Assembly: GCF_014274465.1 (NCBI RefSeq)
Contig: NZ_CP060394.1
Coordinates: forward strand, 5,208,001 to 5,272,000
Length of the DNA: 64,000 nt
Reading direction: 5' to 3'
DNA from: Alloacidobacterium dinghuense
GTDB taxonomy: Bacteria; Acidobacteriota; Terriglobia; Terriglobales; Acidobacteriaceae
Each line of letters starts with the position of its first letter. Within the stretch, counting starts at the first letter, position 1. Below are positions 52,841 to 63,200 of this stretch, piece after piece. Made by a program: the position numbers and the translations under genes. The notes beneath the pieces are model-generated. The model saw only the letters and a list, made by a program, of their open reading frames with translations. It was not told where the DNA came from and searched no databases.

Positions 52841-53644
52841 TTATTTCGAGACGGCACGTGTTGCACTTTCAATTACATCTGCAACTTCCTGAGGATGTGA
52901 GACGTAGACTGAGTGGCTGGCGCCTGCGACTTCGACCGTATGGCTGTTAGCCCGTTTGGCATACCAACGTTCCAAATCCGGATTGATAGTGCGATCGCTT
53001 CCCGCCACTAGCATCCAGCTCGGCTTAGTTCTCCAGGCAGCTGTGGTGATCGTCGCTGAGAAATTGTCCGCAAAGTTGAGCACCTGCGAGCGCGCCATGA
53101 ATGCGGCCCGATCATCGGAAAGGTCAGCCGCGAACAATTCATGAAATTGCACAGGGTTGATATATGTGAAGCCATCAGGCGTTTTCTTAATAGCGCCCGA
53201 TTTGGCGAGATCGCTCGGGTATCGCTTTCCGTCGTCTGACTCTTTCTCGCCGGCATCCGGCATGTGGGCCGCGATATACACCAAGCCCAGAACCGATGGA
53301 TCCGTGCCTGCTTCCGTAATCACAGCTCCGCCATAGCTGTGCCCAACAAGAACGCACGGCCCGTCTTGCATTGCGAGGACACGCTTCACGGCAGTTACAT
53401 CGTCCTGGAAGGATGTCTCTGGCTCTTGGACAATGCTGACGTGGTAGCCGTCCTTGGCGAGAATGTCGTAGACGCCTTTCCAGCCAGAACCATCGGCCCA
53501 GGCGCCGTGAACCAGAACAATATTCCGGACGCGCTGCTCTTGGTTTTGCGCAGACAGTACGCCGCAGGTCAACAGCGATAAAACGATGCAAAGGGACTGA
53601 GAGATTCCTCGTACTCCTCGCATAGGCTTTATTGAATAACCCAT
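52841..53644 (-). CDS. Secreted alpha/beta hydrolase
   Basis: The product is 267 aa with a signal peptide (SLCIVLSLLTCGVLSAQ). NIVLVHGAWADGSGWKGV and VLVGHSYGGAVITEAGTDPS mark the oxyanion and nucleophile sites; ASHSVYVSHPQEVADVIESA carries the His. It is a clear paralog of 28612-29406. AAGGAG precedes the ATG. Likely one operon with the azoreductase downstream and the metallo-beta-lactamase-fold gene upstream. Confidence 0.86.
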   Translation of the reverse strand: MGYSIKPMRGVRGISQSLCIVLSLLTCGVLSAQNQEQRVRNIVLVHGAWADGSGWKGVYDILAKDGYHVSIVQEPETSFQDDVTAVKRVLAMQDGPCVLVGHSYGGAVITEAGTDPSVLGLVYIAAHMPDAGEKESDDGKRYPSDLAKSGAIKKTPDGFTYINPVQFHELFAADLSDDRAAFMARSQVLNFADNFSATITTAAWRTKPSWMLVAGSDRTINPDLERWYAKRANSHTVEVAGASHSVYVSHPQEVADVIESATRAVSK

Positions 53645-53705
53645 TTGTTGCTCCTTTTGTTTTGTTACGCTCTGGTCGGATCATTTGATTTCAGTCGCGG
53701 GCAGC

Positions 53706-54731
53706 TCAAAGGGTCAGATAAACAATTTGCACCCACTGGTCGCTGTTGATGATGCCTTTGCCCCAGATGGCGTCGAGATCGGCGAAGGGCTTTTCTGCGA
53801 CAGCCTCTTGGGCGGGTTTTCCCGCAGAGTTCAATTTCTCAATCCGATCGCGCGAAGTCACCAGCATTTCCCGAAATCTCGTGAGGTCCGCTTTGTTGCC
53901 GAGCGGGCCGTGTCCCGCAACAATCTTGGTATCCTTGTCGGCCAGCGATAAGATTCTGTCGGCAGCGGCAATCGTGCCGGTGATTTTGCCGCCGGTACTG
54001 GGGTCGATGTAGGGATACATCCAGTTGAAAAACAGATCGCCCATCTGAATCACGTTGGCCTTTTCAAAATGAACGTAGATGTCGGTGTCTGTATGCGCGG
54101 GAGGAACGTGTTGCAGCGCGAGCGTTTCCCCATTGGCTTGCAGCTTGTAACTTGTGGCGAAGGTTTGCTGCGGCAAGGCCCCTGCTGGCGAAGGGTCGAA
54201 ATGCAGGCCGGCGAGTGCACCGTTTGCTGCTCTATATAAGACCGGCAGATCGTGCGACTCCGACATGCGCTTTGTCGTGTTTTCGTGCGCAAGGACCGTG
54301 GCTCCAGCGGCATGAAGATGCGCATTGTTATCGGTGTGGTCGAAATGCCAGTGGGTATCAATGACGCATTGCACTGGCGCGTTGCCCAGGCCATCGAGAG
54401 CCTCTTTGAGCCGGGGCCAGGCTGGCGCAACGAAAGTGTCCACGACGAATTTGCCGTCGGGGCCGTTGAGGACGACCACGCTTCCGCCGGGGCCGGAGAG
54501 CATCGTGACATCTTCACCAAGCCTCTGGATTTGGAGGGGAGCGGCGTTGAACTTAGCGCGCATATCCGCGAGCAGGTCCGGCGAAGGCTCTTGTTGCGGG
54601 TAGCCCGAGACGGAGGCGCCGAGTAGTCTGGTGGAAAAGACGTGCGCCAGGAGAGCGCTGCCTGCCAGCCTGGTTGAATACGAAAACATTTCGCGGCGTG
54701 AGATTTCCTTCCGTAAGAAACTGGATTTCAT
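53706..54731 (-). CDS. Exported metallo-beta-lactamase-fold hydrolase
   Basis: The product is 341 aa. SRREMFSYSTRLAGSALLAH is a Tat signal. The zinc motif is IDTHWHFDHTDNNAHLHAAG, with PPAHTDTDIYVHFE and GHGPLG supplying further ligands. It could be a lactonase or esterase-type hydrolase; substrate unknown. It is the first gene of the minus-strand operon and divergent from a LysR regulator. Confidence 0.87.
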   Translation of the reverse strand: MKSSFLRKEISRREMFSYSTRLAGSALLAHVFSTRLLGASVSGYPQQEPSPDLLADMRAKFNAAPLQIQRLGEDVTMLSGPGGSVVVLNGPDGKFVVDTFVAPAWPRLKEALDGLGNAPVQCVIDTHWHFDHTDNNAHLHAAGATVLAHENTTKRMSESHDLPVLYRAANGALAGLHFDPSPAGALPQQTFATSYKLQANGETLALQHVPPAHTDTDIYVHFEKANVIQMGDLFFNWMYPYIDPSTGGKITGTIAAADRILSLADKDTKIVAGHGPLGNKADLTRFREMLVTSRDRIEKLNSAGKPAQEAVAEKPFADLDAIWGKGIINSDQWVQIVYLTL

Positions 54732-54848
54732 CCTCTTGAGTCCTTTCTTTTCGGTCGAGGGTGGATCGCTCGTATGCGGCGCCGTTCCAAGCGCGCCGTC
54801 TCTCTTGCCCTCACCACTCTCTACTGGTCAATTTGATTCCGTAGCTGA

Positions 54849-54862
54849 GATTAGGTCTAATC
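54849..54862. promoter_or_regulatory. Candidate LysR-type operator
   Basis: GATTAG-GT-CTAATC is a 6-bp palindrome containing a T-N11-A pattern. It lies between the divergent hydrolase operon (start 54731) and LysR gene (start 54909), 47 bases from the latter. Confidence 0.5.
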
Positions 54863-54908
54863 GTATGTTGAGTGGCTTGTGATAAGTACAGCAAATGAGG
54901 ATTCTCAC

Positions 54909-55817
54909 ATGGAAATGCGGCAAATCGAGTCGTTTCTGTCATTGGCGGCGACGCTCCACTTTGGTAAGAGTTCCCAAGAACTTCATCTGAGTCAGCCTGC
55001 CCTGAGCCTGCAGATCAAGGCGCTGGAAGAGGAACTAGGGGTCAGGCTTTTTGATCGCAACCGGCAACGGACCCTACTGACAGATGCCGGCGCGGCATTT
55101 CGGGAGGATGCCACCGCAGCCATGGAACGTCTAGCAGAGGCTAAGAAACGTGCCACGCTGACTGCTCGCGGCAAAATCGGCGTAATCCGGTTGGGATTCA
55201 TCTCCACAGCCGGATACGAGATCGTTCCGCGTCTGGTGCGCCACTATCGAAAGGAGAATCCCAACGTTGAGTTCTCCCTGCGAAACGTGCTGACTCACGA
55301 TCAGATGAAGATGTTGAACGAGGGCACGCTCGATGTCGGCTTTCTGCGGATTCCGCTCGAGGCTTCTCCGCATCTCGACCTGACACCGATTCATCGCGAA
55401 CCGTTTGTCGTGGCGGTTCCCGCGGCACACCCCCTTGCCAGGGTGAAGCAACTTCGGCTGCGCCAGCTCGCAGGACAGCCTTTTGTCATGTATGAACGCC
55501 GCTTTGCGCCGGGCTATTATGACCAGATCGCCAGCATCCTCACCCGGGCAGGTATCGTGCCGGAGGTTGTGCAGTCCGCAGGTGAGATGCCCACTCTTGT
55601 TTCCTTGGTTGATTCAGGGCTGGGAATCGCGGTTTTGCCGCAATCTGCGTTGACGCGAAAGCCAGACGGGGTCAGGGTCTGTACAATTCTCGACCGAATT
55701 CCACCTTCCCAGATCGCACTTGTCTCCGCAAGGCACACCCACAGCATGACAGTTCGCCAATTCGTTGCCTTTGCAAAGAAGAATCTTACGACGGAGATGA
55801 TTGGCCAAGATCCATGA
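54909..55817 (+). CDS. LysR-family transcriptional regulator
   Basis: The product is 302 aa. MEMRQIESFLSLAATLHFGK then SSQELHLSQPALSLQIKALE is the helix-turn-helix of the CbnR/CatR-like branch. The effector domain includes GYEIVPRLVRHYRKENPNVE and QPFVMYERRFAPGYYDQIAS. It is divergent from the hydrolase operon and probably regulates it through the palindrome at 54849. A long hairpin follows at 55854. Confidence 0.9.
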   Translation: MEMRQIESFLSLAATLHFGKSSQELHLSQPALSLQIKALEEELGVRLFDRNRQRTLLTDAGAAFREDATAAMERLAEAKKRATLTARGKIGVIRLGFISTAGYEIVPRLVRHYRKENPNVEFSLRNVLTHDQMKMLNEGTLDVGFLRIPLEASPHLDLTPIHREPFVVAVPAAHPLARVKQLRLRQLAGQPFVMYERRFAPGYYDQIASILTRAGIVPEVVQSAGEMPTLVSLVDSGLGIAVLPQSALTRKPDGVRVCTILDRIPPSQIALVSARHTHSMTVRQFVAFAKKNLTTEMIGQDP

Positions 55818-55853
55818 AGAGGCTCCCGGATACAATCGGTAGAAGAGTTGGAA

Positions 55854-55886
55854 AACCTTTCGTTGGAAAATACGCAACGAAAGGTT
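55854..55886 (+). terminator. Perfect 12-bp hairpin after the LysR gene
   Basis: AACCTTTCGTTG and CAACGAAAGGTT enclose a nine-base loop. No T run follows, so its role as a terminator is likely but not sure. Confidence 0.55.
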
Positions 55887-55985
55887 CGGCCTCGTCCCTT
55901 TCTTAACCATGCATGACAGCAAATCGCACGTCTATGCGGAGTTGGGTACGGAAATACATCGGATGACGGACTGGTTTGAGACGCA

Positions 55986-56061
55986 CGACCAATACACGAC
56001 CATCGTACGGTCGAAACCATCCAAAATGTAAGAGGCCACAACGCTCTTTATCTCAATCATA
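55986..56061 (+). repeat. Sequence shared with the left flank of relic B
   Basis: CGACCAATACACGACCATCG starts a stretch that matches 21354-21449, with about 20 bases deleted here. The deletion removes two of the three 10-bp repeats, leaving one degenerate unit. Confidence 0.7.
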
Positions 56062-56148
56062 TCCGCTGATTCCAGACCACTTAGTTTAGTTTGCTAGGCA
56101 GCCCTGAAAAGGCCGGCGGCGGCGGTTCGATCCCGTCTCTGGCCACCG
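56062..56148 (+). other. Attachment-site relic C: 3' half of tRNA-Phe(GAA)
   Basis: GAA anticodon at 56106-56108 and exactly 43 nt to the last base at 56148. The terminal A of CCA is now G, and the variable loop has one change (GGCGG for GTCGG). The acceptor TCTGGCC is intact. Homology to relic B continues to about 56170 (TTTAGAATCAATAACTTACA). Confidence 0.72.
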
Positions 56149-56170
56149 TTTAGAATCAATAACTTACAAG

Positions 56171-56613
56171 GAACCCCAGCACCAATTCTCCGAGGCCGTC
56201 CTTATTCCTTTCTTGTAAGTGATTGAAAAATATGAGTCGGTGATGTTCCCGTATTGTTCCCGTCAGCATAAAACCTGCTTTCAAACCCCGCGAAGTGAGT
56301 CGGTAACAATAAATGCCCAGTTGCCTGGAAAGATTCTCCATTTACGCATAATCGCCATCCATGTAAGTCATTTGTCAAGGGAGAAGCACGAAGTATCTGG
56401 ACGCGCTCTGGAGAGCGCGCTGTTGGCCTGATCGGGATCTATCGCCGCGCACCTTTGCCTCTCGGCGGGTGGTTCCTGCTCTCTTGCAGAACCGGACATC
56501 CATTTGCTGCCTAGGCTGGTAAGAGCCATCGCAGAAGATTGAGTTTGTGTTCTCTGCCAGTCCCGAAACAATGCGAAGAGAGCCTCGGGAGTTTCCTCCG
56601 TCGCCCGGGCGAT
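56171..56613. other. Gene-free stretch after relic C
   Basis: It contains the inverted copy of the 19-base CGGGAACA element (56244-56262). No gene is supported. The open frames here do not resemble the missing end of the IS110 transposase. Confidence 0.45.
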
Positions 56614-57393
56614 TTACTGCAGGACCTGGCAGCCTGCGCACCGAATTATCTCGATGTTTTTGTTTTCCTCTCTGAGGAAACGAGATGTATCGCCCACCTC
56701 GAGCACCCAGGTCAAGGCTGTGATCGGGCCGACTCCAGGGATAGTTCTGAGCCGCTTCAACCGATCACGCAGCAGAGGATCCCGCTCCAGCGTGCGAAGC
56801 AATGTCGAGTCCAGGCGGATCGCACGATCGATCTGTTGGCGGCAAATCTTCAGTAGTGGCCGTATGTTGTCTCTCACTTCTTCGTTGGTGGAAAGCAACT
56901 CGTCGAAGTAAGCCATGCGGTGCAATCGAAGCTTGTCATAGCTGACCCCGCTTTCCATGTGCAACCCCGATACTCGGTTCTTCATTTGCGCCATCTGCTG
57001 CATCACCAGGTTTCGGTAGCGCAAGGTACGGCGCCGGTCCCGGATCTCCGTGGAAGCCATATGGCGCTCGGGCAGGAAATCGCATCGCAGGCAGTCGGCG
57101 ATCCTGCTGGCATCGATCGTGTCGTTCTTCTTCTTGGCCGCGGCGATCGCTCGCAGCATCAGCGGATGCGCGACCTTCACCTTCTCTGCGTGCGGCCGCA
57201 GATGGTCATAAATCCAGCCGCTGAAGATCGTCGCTTCCATCGCCATCGTGCGCGGTTGTGGAAGGGTTCTGATCCACGCATCCAACTCGGTCCGCGTCGA
57301 TCCGATCCTGCCTTCCTGATGCACACAACCAGCCGCGTCCTTCACGCAGTAGCTGATCGTCTTCTTGTGAACATCCAGTCCGATGTAGTACAT
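56614..57393 (-). pseudogene. IS110-family transposase, C-terminally truncated
   Basis: The product would be 259 aa. The DEDD catalytic domain is present: YIGLDVHKKTISYCVKDAAG, TMAMEATIFSGW, and KKNDTIDASRIADCL. IPGVGPITALTWVLEVGDTS begins the Transposase_20 domain, but after RFLREENKN the sequence diverges and stops. The conserved Ser-containing end is missing, so it cannot transpose unaided. Confidence 0.85.
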
Positions 57394-57497
57394 GTCGTCT
57401 CTGAGGAGCCTCCGAGGTTGTTCTCTGAATCAGCTGCCGCTGAGTTCAGCTTCTTGTAACACCTCGTGCTCCTCTTCGACTCCTGATGAACACCTCG

Positions 57498-58154
57498 CTA
57501 AAGTGTTGTACCTGTTGCAGGGGCCAAGTAGAAGCCCAGTGCAGCAGCTTGTTGTCGAAGTCGATTTTCGGCGCGAGTTCTTGATGCGATGTCGGCCCTC
57601 TGGAAGACCTCTTCGGTATAGGGCTGCTTCGTTGAGAGAAGGTGGTAGACGATGCGTGCGAGCTTGTGGGCCGTGGCAGTAACCGCGGCAGGCGCCCCCA
57701 ATCTCCATTTGGCCTTCCGATAAAATTCGCCGAGATGGTTGTTGGCGTGATATAGGCACTGTGCTCCGAGACGGAGAGCGATGGCAGCCCTGTTCTTTAC
57801 GTGCCTCGTTTGCGAGTGGAGGACCTTGCCTCCGCTGACCTTCTTTTCCGGGCACAGTCCTAACCAAGATCCAAACGCAGATGCATTTCTAAAACGCGAA
57901 ACGTCGGGTCCGATTTCCATGATGATTGTGTGTGCTGTCAGGGTGCTAAGCCCAGGTACGTCCGTAAGGTCGACCCCAGCGATTCGATACAGTTCGGACT
58001 TGAGATCGAATGCCGGCTCGTTTCCGGCTCGCTGGTATATACGCTTCTTCGTCCCAGAAGGTCGTTTCGGTTGCGCATTCGCCGATCTAGGCATAGCTCG
58101 CAAGTGCTTCTCCTTCTGGGCTCTTGTGAAGATCTCATGCATCTCCCTTTTCAC
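57498..58154 (-). pseudogene. Second IS110-family transposase, N-terminally truncated
   Basis: The frame covers the C-terminal domain: LYRIAGVDLTDVPGLSTLTA, ASAFGSWLGLCPEKKVSGGK, then TRHVKNRAAIALRLGAQCLY and a full end. The catalytic DEDD half is absent. The Transposase_20 sequence differs from the beginning of that domain in the 56614 gene, so the two are different elements lying head to tail, not one split gene. Confidence 0.82.
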
Positions 58155-58591
58155 TGGCGCCTGCGGCCCGAGGTTACGAAGAATGCAAACTCCTGAACGG
58201 GATCGCTGCCGCGGCAGACGTCACCACTGACCCTTACGTGTCCTCGGACCCACGCTTAGCAACGGGCTCTCATACACACCAGTGTCAACACGGCTGGAAC
58301 TGTCGCAGGCGACAGTATTGCTAGTATCGCTGCTACGTGTTCCTCTCGTGCCTTTTGGGACGCCCCATCCCACCGCTTTGCATTCAAACAATGCGTACTC
58401 TGAGTGGTGTCGATCACTTTCGCTCACTCGCAATGACGAAAACTGCGGCTGATCGGGTCAGTATTGGTCTCGTACGGGGTCGTAGCCGGGGAAGACCATC
58501 AGTGGCTTAACGTCGAATTGAGAAATGGCGGTCCTTTTCCGTTTAGGTCATCACCCCGACCTCAGAAATGGGAGTGACGCCACGAGTCTCA
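58155..58591. other. Intergenic stretch
   Basis: About 440 bp with no supported gene. No trace of the missing transposase N terminus was found here. Confidence 0.4.
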
Positions 58592-59473
58592 TCACGGCAG
58601 CGGGTCCGCCAACACGAGGCCGGTGGAAAGACCAAAGGGCATGGCGGCGACCGCACACTCAAAACCTGTTTTGGGATCGATCACATAGAGACCAGAGGCA
58701 CCAGTGAAGTCGGTCGCATATAATTTGCCGTCCCGGGCGAAAGCCAACCCCATCACGGTGTTACTTCCCACCAGATTAACGATCTTCGTGGCTGCGCCGG
58801 TTTCAGGATTGATGCGATACAGGATCGCAGGAACATAAGAAGGGTTGAGAGTGGTCGTCACCCCGTACAGGCTCCCGCGACGATCGAACGCCAGGTCCAT
58901 AAAGTATTGAGGTGCGCCCGTTGAACCGATGCGGGTAAACGCCCCCGTGACCTCATTGACTGTATACAGCGAGTTGAAATTCGGGTCTGAGCTGGAACAG
59001 TCGGTGTTCAGATCGTTCGGGTTACCGTTCGGATAACAACCTCCCACCGCGTACAGAGTCCCATCGGGACCGAAAGCCATGGCCATGACGGCGAGCCCGG
59101 GAACGGGAACACCGAACAGCGTGGCCAGTCCGGTTTTCGTATCGAAGCTGGTGAGCTGCTGGGTCCCAAAAAGTATGCCGCACATGCTGAGCGGTGTCCC
59201 GGAGGGCGACATCGCCAGCGTGGCACAGCCCGTTTTGATTGGTCCAATGTCGGTCGTGGTGATCTTCCTGCCGGTCACTTCAATCGCCCACATCTCCCTC
59301 TCTCCAGGAGGAGAAGCAAGGGTATAGAAGACATGCCTGGTTTGATCGTCGTTCGCTGCGGGAGTCGCAGCCAGAACGCCTTTGGACGGTAGCACACCTG
59401 TCGTCGCTGTCACGATGAACAGGCACAAGCCATTGGATAGCAGGTTTCTTCTTGAGAACAATTTTCCAAACAT
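58592..59473 (-). CDS. Secreted beta-propeller-like protein of unknown function
   Basis: The product is 293 aa with a signal peptide after SRRNLLSNGLCLFIVTATTG. Repeated propeller-type units are visible: AVMAMAFGPDGTLYAVGG, YFMDLAFDRRGSLYGVTT, and VMGLAFARDGKLYATDFT, each with a following INPETG- or NEVTG-type turn. GAGGAGG before the ATG at 59473 fixes the start. The SRRNLL stretch could make it a Tat substrate. Function unknown. Confidence 0.75.
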   Translation of the reverse strand: MFGKLFSRRNLLSNGLCLFIVTATTGVLPSKGVLAATPAANDDQTRHVFYTLASPPGEREMWAIEVTGRKITTTDIGPIKTGCATLAMSPSGTPLSMCGILFGTQQLTSFDTKTGLATLFGVPVPGLAVMAMAFGPDGTLYAVGGCYPNGNPNDLNTDCSSSDPNFNSLYTVNEVTGAFTRIGSTGAPQYFMDLAFDRRGSLYGVTTTLNPSYVPAILYRINPETGAATKIVNLVGSNTVMGLAFARDGKLYATDFTGASGLYVIDPKTGFECAVAAMPFGLSTGLVLADPLP

Positions 59474-59640
59474 GGTGACATCCTCCTCGAAAGAGACTTG
59501 GAAGCAACAGGAATCCGGCGCTGGAATCGGCGTCGCACTCGCAGGAAGCCGCACTCTCTCACTAAGTAAAAGGAGATTCCGAGAGAATTCGGCTCAGCGG
59601 TGCCCGATCTTTTTCGGGCTTGGGCCAGCCCGGCGATGCC

Positions 59641-59899
59641 ACCAGCCGGAGTCGCCGCAGGCTCATCGAGAAGGGCTTTGGATGGCTGAAGCAAACCGGT
59701 CTGTTGCTCTAGGTGAAGCTGCGCGGATTGGAGAAAGTGGATTGGCTGTTCATCTTCCGTTGTGCGGCGCCTTCTGATCCGACTCCCAGGACTGATCGCG
59801 CGACGAGCTTCGGCAGGACTCAAGCAGTTTTCAACCCGCCTAAAAACCCAAATTCACAATAAACCCACCGCGTTCAGACGAATTTCAACAAGCGCCTAG
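59641..59899 (+). pseudogene. C-terminal remnant of an IS5/IS1182-like transposase
   Basis: The frame reads RSRRRLIEKGFGWLKQTGLL, a stop, then VKLRGLEKVDWLFIF. After a frameshift it continues LLIRLPGLIARRASAGLKQF. This is the standard end of DDE transposases (ExxFGWLK...KxRGxxKVDWLF). An in-frame TAG and a shift break it. No terminal repeats could be delimited. Confidence 0.72.
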
Positions 59900-60245
59900 A
59901 GGCACAATGCTGTTTTTTCCGGCAATAGGTCTATCTTCTTTAGGTGACAAACAAGAGCCGGGAAGGCTAGATGTACCTTCTTAGTCGCCGTGAGCCTTCT
60001 GTCACACGCTTTTGTCCGTCAGGTTGCTGGTTCTTTTTTTATTTCCACCACGGTTTCTCTGGCATATCCTTGTTTGCGTTTCCGCGAGGTTCTGCAGATG
60101 GCTGACGTTTCCGCGATTTAAGAGGGCCGGTGGCGAGAACCATTCCACTTCGCATGAGAGCAACAGTACACGATTATCTCCATGATTATCGGAGTCCTCT
60201 CATGAAGTAGCCTGAGGGTTCAGAACCGAAGACACGGAACTAAAT
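59900..60245. other. Intergenic stretch before the TonB-dependent receptor
   Basis: About 350 bp, rather T-rich (for example TTCTTTTTTTATTTCC near 60030). It should hold the receptor promoter, but no clear site is recognisable. Confidence 0.4.
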
Positions 60246-63200
60246 ATGCGGTCAACCGCATGGCGCGTGACGAAGTCTGTACAGGAAGCGGGGAAAGCGC
60301 TCAATACATACTGGCTCTTAGCTCCTCTAATCACCTGTCTCTTGCTATTGGATTCTCCGCCCTGCTCGCATGCCCAAGTACTAAGTGGTATTACAGGTAC
60401 AATTACCGATGCTACTGGGAACTTCATTGACGGCGCGAACGTCACCGCAATCAATACTGCCACAGGGGTAACGAGCCATACTGTCACCACGTCGTCCGGC
60501 ACTTACCTAATCACAGACCTGATCCCGGGCGTTTATTCGGTAAGGATTGAGATGCCGGGATTCCAAACCCACATCGTGACTGGCGTCATTATAGAGCCCG
60601 GCGGCAGAAAGATCACGGTAGATGGTGCGCTCAAAATAGGCAGAGCAGAAGAGGTGGTAGAGGTCACGGCACCCTTGATCACGCTCGAAACTGAGATGCC
60701 CGAACTCGGTACCACGATCGAGCATGCATTCATTGAGGAGCTTCCCATTGAAATGGGCCAGAATCAGATTTCCACGAACCGCGGACGCCGCATCGACTCG
60801 TTTATATTTCTGACTCCCGGTGTGACGGGCGGCGAGTTCAGTCACCGGATCAACGGCGGGGTTGATTTCGCGAACGAAGTAACATTCAACGGATTGCCTT
60901 TAGTAAAAGACGAAACTCCAGGATTTCAGGAGATCATCAATCCACCCTATGAAATGGTAGACGAGGCTCGCGTTATCTCTTCGGTTTTCTCACCTCAGTA
61001 TGGGCTCGGACAAGGTGTCGCAGCCTTCCAGTTTGCTTCGGGAACAAACGAATTGCATGGCTCCGCCTTTGAGGTCATGCGCAACAGCTCCTTCGATGCT
61101 CCGGGTGCCTACCCGAATCTTGATGCAAACGGAAACAAAATCACGCCGGCTGACCACGAGCACAACTTCGGTTTCTCGTTGGGCGGTCCCGTCTTCATTC
61201 CCAGGGTCTACAACGGAAAAAACAAGACTTTTTTCCACATTGATTTTGAATGGTATCGCTTGAACCAAGGCACAACGCAACTTGGAACAGTACCTACAGA
61301 TGCCATGAGAAATGGCGATTTCAGCAATGACTTCTTCTTCAATACCCTTCCAACTGGTCAGGTTGTGCCACAACAGATACAGATCTACGTCCCACAGGCT
61401 TGGGCCAACAATCCTTCCTTAATACCTCCGGGGTGCAGCCTTGCCGCTCACGGTTATGTTCCGGGACAGCAGTTTCCCGGCAACAAGATCGATCCAAGTT
61501 GCTTCAGTCCAATCTCGCAGCAAATTCTGGCGCTCATTCCTCACTCCAATAATCCTCGAACTCCGAACCCAAACCAAAACAACATTTTTACAGGGGTCTC
61601 GAGTTTTCCCACGCGCGAATTCGAGCCCGGCTTCTCGATTGATCACAACCTGACGGAGGCGCAGAAAATTCATGGGTCTTATTGGCGGGCTCCTTATACG
61701 TCTTACATACCGGGCTTTTCGTTCCCCGCCGATAATCCGCTCACGCAATTGGCAATTCTGACTACATACGGCATGGGAATTATTCTGAATTATTCCAATG
61801 CGATCAGGAGCAACCTGGTAACAACAGTCGGAGCGTTCTTTGAGAAGGACGACAACGACCTGCCTCCCGCGCCTGCCACAATACAAGCTGACGCCTTTCC
61901 ATCCATTGTCGCGAACGGCAGCCAGACTCCACAGTTCACCTTCAATGCCAATAACAGTGCGCCAAAGGCGCTCACCACATTTGGGAATGTATCGTTTGCG
62001 CTACAGCATGGAAAAGGTTTAAGTGTGGCCAATAACTGGATCTACACGCAAGGCCGTCATACCTGGAACTTTGGCGCAGAATTTCGCCATAGTACTCAGC
62101 ATGTTTTCGGACAGAATTGTGTCTGTAACGGGACCCTCAGCTTTAACAGCAATACGACAAGCAACAATGATCCGAACATTTCCGACTTACTGAACATCAA
62201 CACCACGGGAAGCGCATTTGCCAGCTTCCTTCTAGGCAATGTCGATTCGGTGCTCCGAAGTAATGCCGCCTTGGGCAAGTTGCGGAATTTCGCTGTTTCG
62301 CCATACGTACTCGACAACATCAAGCTATCGCCGCACCTAACAGTCGATGCAGGGCTGCGCTGGGACATCCTGATTCCGTTTACTTCCGTTGGATCTGGAC
62401 CTGCGGCTCAGGTTAACTTTTTTGATCCAAACGAGCCCAATCCCGGGGCAATCGGGACGGTTACTGGTCAGCCGTTACGTGGAGCTATCAGTTTACTGGG
62501 AACCTGCTCAAACTGTGCGGGCTATGACCGGGCCAATATTCATTGGGACAATTTCGGGCCTCGTCTGGGCTTGGCCTATCAGTTGAGCCAGAAAACCGTG
62601 CTTCTGTCCGGTTATGCTGTAAGCTTCCTCATCGGCGGCGCTTACGATTATGGCGATACTAAGGTTGGGGACGACCTCACCGGTCTGCTCGCCGGTTCAT
62701 TGCCATCTTCGTATACCACGTCCGGTTATCCTGGTCCGGGTGCGGGACAATGGGATACAAGCTCCAGTTTTCCGCTCCCGTTTCCTCCGCCCATCCCGTT
62801 CAGCCCGACCCTTTGTAATGGTCTCTCCACCAACCAGTGCGTCAACTTCTTTTCCCGCGATCCCGGAAAGTATCCCTACAGCGAGAGCTGGAATGCAGGT
62901 ATCCAACGCGAACTACCGTGGAACCTGCTTCTTTCGGTGTCGTATGTCGGCAATAGAGGCGTCCATCTGCCATCCGGACTCCAACCATGGAATCAGCTCA
63001 ATCCAGACTTACTAAATTTGTGTGCAAACGATGGCGGAGCCAGCAATTGCGTGCTGGGAGACAGCTGGACCTGCACCACGCAAACCCTTGACAGTAACGG
63101 CAACCCGGCGTTTCCATGCCCCGCGCCAGTTCCGGCTCAGACCGTGCTGCAGAGACTTGGCTACGGAAAAGACAGCAACCGCTTCAACAGCGTTTATCAG

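Noticed and set aside
55517-56041. Minus-strand frame sharing MVSTVRWSCIGRA with a frame at 21194-21388
   Set aside because: The similarity comes from the duplicated noncoding att flank, not from a protein family.
10841-56170. An intact prophage
   Set aside because: Only an integrase is present; no capsid, terminase, portal, tail or lysis genes are seen.
56614-58154. One IS110 transposase split in two
   Set aside because: The two parts are in the wrong order on the strand (C-terminal part upstream) and the sequences overlap in domain but differ.
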